In this document: positions 62,501 through 64,000 of the stretch, piece after piece | How the letters are laid out: every line of letters starts with the position of its first letter | Numbering within the stretch: position 1 is the stretch's first letter | Assembly (NCBI GenBank): GCA_918807975.1 | Contig: OU964935.1 | Coordinates: forward strand, 6,163,823 to 6,227,822 | Length of the DNA stretch: 64,000 nt | Direction: 5' to 3' | Origin: Aplidium turbinatum | Lineage: Eukaryota; Chordata; Ascidiacea; Aplousobranchia; Polyclinidae | Made by a program: the position numbers and the translations under genes | Notes under the pieces: model-generated | The model's database searches: none | What the model saw: the letters and a program-made list of their open reading frames with translations, nothing else | What the model was told of the DNA's origin: nothing

Positions 62501-64000
62501 TGTAAGTTATTTATAAACAACCAACCATTTAACGTCCCATTGGCCCACGCAAAGTTTCTCGAAGAGCTGTTGTGGCTTTAAAATTGAAAGGATTAAGCTT
62601 TACGATTTGACTAATTGCCCTGAGATATAGAGGTGGTAAAGCGGCAGATTTGGTATGTGTATTAGAAAAGAACCAATTACATTGTGTTGAAATCAATTTT
62701 TGGTCAATGCTTATCACAAATACGTCATAAACTCACTAAATTGATTTTAGTCTGATATTAATTTGTAGTTTGGAATAACATAACGAATGATTAATGGCAA
62801 GGTTGTTTGAAACATGAAAATTCTGTGTCTTGGTCATCTTTCAACACAAACGCAATTTTGTTTCGTTATCAGCTCAAAAAAAGCCCAAACATACATTTAA
62901 AAAAACCTCACTTAACAGTTGAATAAAATACACACCAATACTTTGTAAAGATAAGAACATTCTTTCGACTTGCAAAGATCTATCGATTCCCTCGAACTCA
63001 TTTTAACATCCAGCTAAAGTAATCTCAAAAAACTTCAAACTCGCAAGAAAACTACAGCATAAAAATATCTCAATATAAACCATAGACTTGCATTTTTTCG
63101 GCAGCCGATAACAACAAGAATTGACAGCGATGGACACGTGCTCTCTGGCTGTTCTAGCAAGTGCTGACTGCCAGGAAGAACACTCCTTTCTACATAAACC
63201 ATAGCCCATAGTTAAATTGATATTCGTAACTATTTTTGTTATGAAAATATGTCTCGAAGTGTACGCTTTCAGCATGCACATGTTGGATTTTAACGTTTTT
63301 GACAGATATTCTTTCATACAAATATAAATATTTGGTGTCATGCAGACATTGGTAGGGTCACAAGAATAATGCGTCGTTTGACTTTCGTAAAACATCAAAT
63401 TTTCTCCGATTTATTGTCGACGTATCAATAAAAATAGCAATTAGATAAGACGATTTTTTACATTACTCGTTGAAGTTTTGAATGCCATGTTCACTTTATA
63501 GCCTAAGTGTTCCACTATGAGGCTTCGAACAGAAAAACAAATATTTGCCTTTTGTTGGAAGAAAATTATTTTCTCTGGGCTAAGAATGGAATGTCTCATT
63601 TTGTAAATTTGCAACCAGCTTTCCAAAGAAAGGTCTCAGGAGGCTTTAGAAAATCAATGCAAATGCAATGCGTGTGACCTTGATAATTGCGAAAAGACTG
63701 ACAACAGATTTTGACAGCATTATTACAATTATGAGAACAAATATCATGTTGTTTGAAGTGTATGCCGAGTCCGGGCAAGCTCAAACTTACAAGAGAAGAC
63801 ATTGTTAATTTCGACAAATTCAAACAAAAACTGTTTCCTAAACAGTCATAAACGGGCACTGACGCAATAAAGCTTTTCTAAGATGTTCGAAAGCAAATGA
63901 GAAAAGTAGGCTATGCTTAATTCTGCATAATATGTTCAATCTACAAAACTATACTCCGTAGGCTATATGGCTATTGGCTATTTGTGTGTTACCTAGCCAC
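32149..64000 (-). CDS. EFNB-like: Ephrin-B-like transmembrane ligand, 3' part (four exons)
   Basis: This is a membrane-anchored ligand for Eph receptor tyrosine kinases, used in contact-dependent signalling. Minus-strand exons in order are 52067-52347 (receptor-binding domain), 43451-43549 (end of that domain), 34289-34417 (acidic linker) and 32149-32561 (transmembrane and tail). Joins are in frame at phase 1. The four conserved cysteines of the ephrin fold are visible: DIICP, YRKC, ITC and GGVC. The receptor-contact loop FQEISPSPWGLEF matches vertebrate FSPNLWGLEF. A hydrophobic helix GVIIGIVLGACAVAFVVLLI followed by KRRRR marks it as B type rather than GPI-anchored A type. The signal-peptide exon carrying the YWN motif was not found down to 64000 and is presumably outside. 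Ephrin identity is secure; orthology within tunicate ephrins is not decided. Confidence 0.92.
33282..33328. mobile_element. foldback MITE half copy
   Basis: AATCAATGTAAAAAACGGTTGATTTTTTGCCTGGG is one arm only (described in parts: AATCAATGTAAAAAACGG and TTTTTTGCCTGGG). Ephrin intron. Confidence 0.55.
34172..34259. mobile_element. foldback MITE, diverged
   Basis: CCCAGTCAGCAAATG and GATTGATTTTCTGGCTGAG bound a diverged centre with TTAGTTTAAT and GTTGGATTAAT. Ephrin intron, 30 bp from the linker exon. Confidence 0.55.
34289..34417 (-). CDS. EFNB-like: Ephrin exon: acidic, disordered ectodomain linker
   Basis: The acceptor GTTTTAG and donor GTAAGTTT are read on the minus strand. It encodes PDLVSPPVPDYPSDNDPKKE followed by an Asp/Lys/Asn-rich stretch ending VRIPFSD. 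It joins ...HVAEK before and DGKVHEF after at phase 1. This is a stalk between the receptor-binding domain and the membrane. Confidence 0.85.
36282..36348. mobile_element. foldback MITE, shortened right arm
   Basis: CAGACAACAAACCAACCG, TTTTTTACATTGATTCAACG and CTGCAGACG are followed directly by TTGGTTTACTGTCTGGG: the inner right arm is missing. Confidence 0.8.
39103..39294 (+). repeat. interspersed repeat, copy 2 (partner at 954)
   Basis: CAGGGCCGCTGAGAGGACAA and TTTGGGCCCGGTACCAA, then CTAAGCAAAG..GAACATGCGGTAG..TTCTTAG and GGCCCAGGTCC..CCCTGAACC, in the same order as 954-1167. The CAGGGCCG start resembles a hAT terminus; the other end and a duplication were not found. Confidence 0.6.
42033..42119. 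mobile_element. foldback MITE, full length
   Basis: CCGGACAACAAAACTCGTCA is mirrored by TGACAATTTTTTGCTGTCTGG, core ACATTGATTAAAGGTCTGCAG and CAGACGTTGAATCAATGT (given in parts). Ephrin intron. Confidence 0.85.
42737..42824. mobile_element. foldback MITE, diverged
   Basis: CCCAGCTAGAGAAATCC, AATTTAATCGTCTGTAGACG, TTAAATCAACGTGAAAACG and TTTTTTGTTGGATAGGG. Ephrin intron. Confidence 0.65.
43451..43549 (-). CDS. EFNB-like: Ephrin exon: last strands of the receptor-binding domain
   Basis: The acceptor TTTTGCAG and donor GTAAGCT are read on the minus strand. It encodes TSDGTKSGMNIEKGGVCTRF then NMKLEMKIHVAE, matching vertebrate TSNGSLEGLDNQEGGVC..AMKILMKV. It holds the fourth conserved Cys. 99 nt, phase 1 to phase 1. 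Confidence 0.93.
44569..44655. mobile_element. foldback MITE
   Basis: CCAAGACAGCAAAATCCGTC, TTTTTATATTGATACAAC, CTGCAGACGTTGAATCAATG and TTTACTGTCTGGG; the right inner arm is diverged. Confidence 0.8.
49631..49722. mobile_element. possible diverged foldback MITE
   Basis: GCCTAGGCAGAAAATCAGTC and GATTGATATGCTGACAGG are inverted around ATTAATTACATG..TTAAATCAATG. Confidence 0.4.
50325..50543 (-). mobile_element. tRNA-derived SINE, family D
   Basis: On the minus strand it starts TCGGCTGCATAGCCGAGTGG (A-box type, TAGCCGAGTGG) and has GCCGGTTCGACACCGC (B box). Then comes GTGTCTTTGGCAGGACACTT, with an ACAAAAAAC-rich tail. The head resembles a Ser/Leu-type tRNA. Not a tRNA gene, because the acceptor stem does not close. 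Confidence 0.75.
51230..51314. mobile_element. foldback MITE, diverged
   Basis: AAATCAGTCAGTTTTTATGT, GGATTCAACGTCTACAAACG, TTTAATCAATGTTAATATG and ACCGATTTTCTGATGG. It lies 750 bp 3' (in ephrin orientation) of the receptor-binding exon. Confidence 0.6.
52067..52347 (-). CDS. EFNB-like: Ephrin exon: core of the receptor-binding domain
   Basis: The acceptor TTTTTTTCAG and donor GTAAGT are read on the minus strand. It encodes INDRLDIICPRKGRDDGEKL, FYFKLYLVSEENYRKC, then RLITCNVPQQEKKYTFYFQE, ISPSPWGLEFDPNKSYYVV. It enters at phase 2, so the upstream exon supplies two bases. This is the most conserved part of the gene. Confidence 0.95.
57868..57996. repeat. 129-bp hairpin with 51-bp arms, one mismatch
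   Basis: Arms 57868-57918 and 57946-57996 are reverse complements with a single mismatch around a 27-base loop. The left arm begins CGTTTCTAGCACTAGTTGCA and ends GTAAAAGTAAAAGC. The phrase AATTTTACTTGA lies just outside both arms in direct orientation. It matches no repeat family seen here. Confidence 0.9.
58189..58275. mobile_element. foldback MITE, full length
   Basis: CAAACAGCAAATCAGTCG is mirrored by CGACTGATTTGCTGTCTGGG; core ACATCAATCAAACGTCTGCAG..GAAATCAATGT (inner arm diverged). Confidence 0.85.
58360..58443. mobile_element. foldback MITE, full length
   Basis: CACAGCTAAATTCGTCATT, TTTACATTGATTTAACGTC, GACGTTGAATCAATGTG and GACAGATTTTGCTATCTGGG. It lies 84 bp from the preceding copy. 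Confidence 0.82.
59869..59935. mobile_element. foldback MITE, truncated and diverged
   Basis: CCCAGCTAGCAAAAATTGC, TTTTACGTGGTTTCAACGTC and AATAAATGTGAAAAGG. Confidence 0.45.
60396..60480. mobile_element. foldback MITE, diverged subfamily
   Basis: AGCTGGCAAAAGTTGCC, ACATCGTTTCAATG, CGTTGAAACGATGT and AACACTTGCTCGTTGG. The inner arms pair well (CATCGTTTCAA / TTGAAACGATG); the outer arms are diverged. Confidence 0.6.
62350..62412. mobile_element. foldback MITE, left arm shortened
   Basis: CCCAGCTATCAAAAGC leads directly to TGTCTGCAGACGTTGAATC, AATGTACAAAAAAGG and TTTTTGCTAGCTTG. Confidence 0.65.

Larger units (their letters stand above)
52348..64000. other. ephrin upstream intron, over 11.6 kb
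   Basis: On the minus strand this is the intron preceding the receptor-binding exon. It contains foldback MITE copies and the 129-bp hairpin at 57868-57996. The signal-peptide exon was looked for and not seen. The largest open frames (for example 63003-63398 minus, 131 codons) show no known motif. Confidence 0.5.

Noticed and set aside
63003-63398. 131-codon minus-strand open frame with several cysteines
   Set aside because: No family motif, no splice or promoter context. It lies in the ephrin upstream intron and its length is within chance for 64 kb.
1-64000. CRISPR arrays, operons or prokaryotic defence systems
   Set aside because: Spliced animal genes and SINEs throughout; the repeated palindromes are dispersed mobile elements without regular spacers.

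Overview
The window looks like AT-rich, intron-rich genomic DNA of a marine invertebrate deuterostome, most likely an ascidian tunicate of Ciona type. This is an inference from the gene set, the divergent but intact chordate-type proteins and the repeat content; nothing seen fixes the species. Three host genes can be supported, all split into small exons that conceptual splicing joins in frame.

Layout: (1) 1-5211, plus strand: the 3' part of an Abl-interactor (ABI) gene, with four proline-rich exons and a final SH3 exon. (2) 5212-14793: intergenic repeats, including a transposon inside a transposon inside a transposon (6713-8577), a hAT nest (11784-13084), a foldback element and a second copy of a Mutator-like element (13840-14654). 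(3) 14794-25636, plus strand: a complete essential (alkali) myosin light chain gene of MYL6 size. It has an ATG-only first coding exon and two alternative last exons (23869-23897 and 25608-25636) that give C-termini of equal length. Its introns carry a SINE, a hAT element and an internal CArG/MCAT/CRE cluster. (4) 25637-32148: a convergent intergenic region with SINE and LINE fragments, a retroposed U6 snRNA pseudogene with target-site duplications, and a hAT element. (5) 32149-64000, minus strand: an ephrin-B-like gene with receptor-binding-domain, linker and transmembrane/cytoplasmic-tail exons separated by introns of 1.7-9 kb. Its signal-peptide exon was not found and probably lies beyond 64000.

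A family of roughly 88-bp near-palindromic miniature elements (ends CCCAGACAGC / GCTGTCTGGG, centre built on CGTCTGCAGACG) is scattered through introns and intergenic DNA at about 20 places and is the dominant small repeat. The octamer TAGCCTAC/GTAGGCTA and the related TAGGCCTA also recur far more often than expected.

Functionally, ABI belongs to the WAVE actin-nucleation complex, the myosin light chain to actomyosin motors, and the ephrin to contact signalling that acts on the actin cytoskeleton. The genes are not an operon, and no shared regulation is visible.
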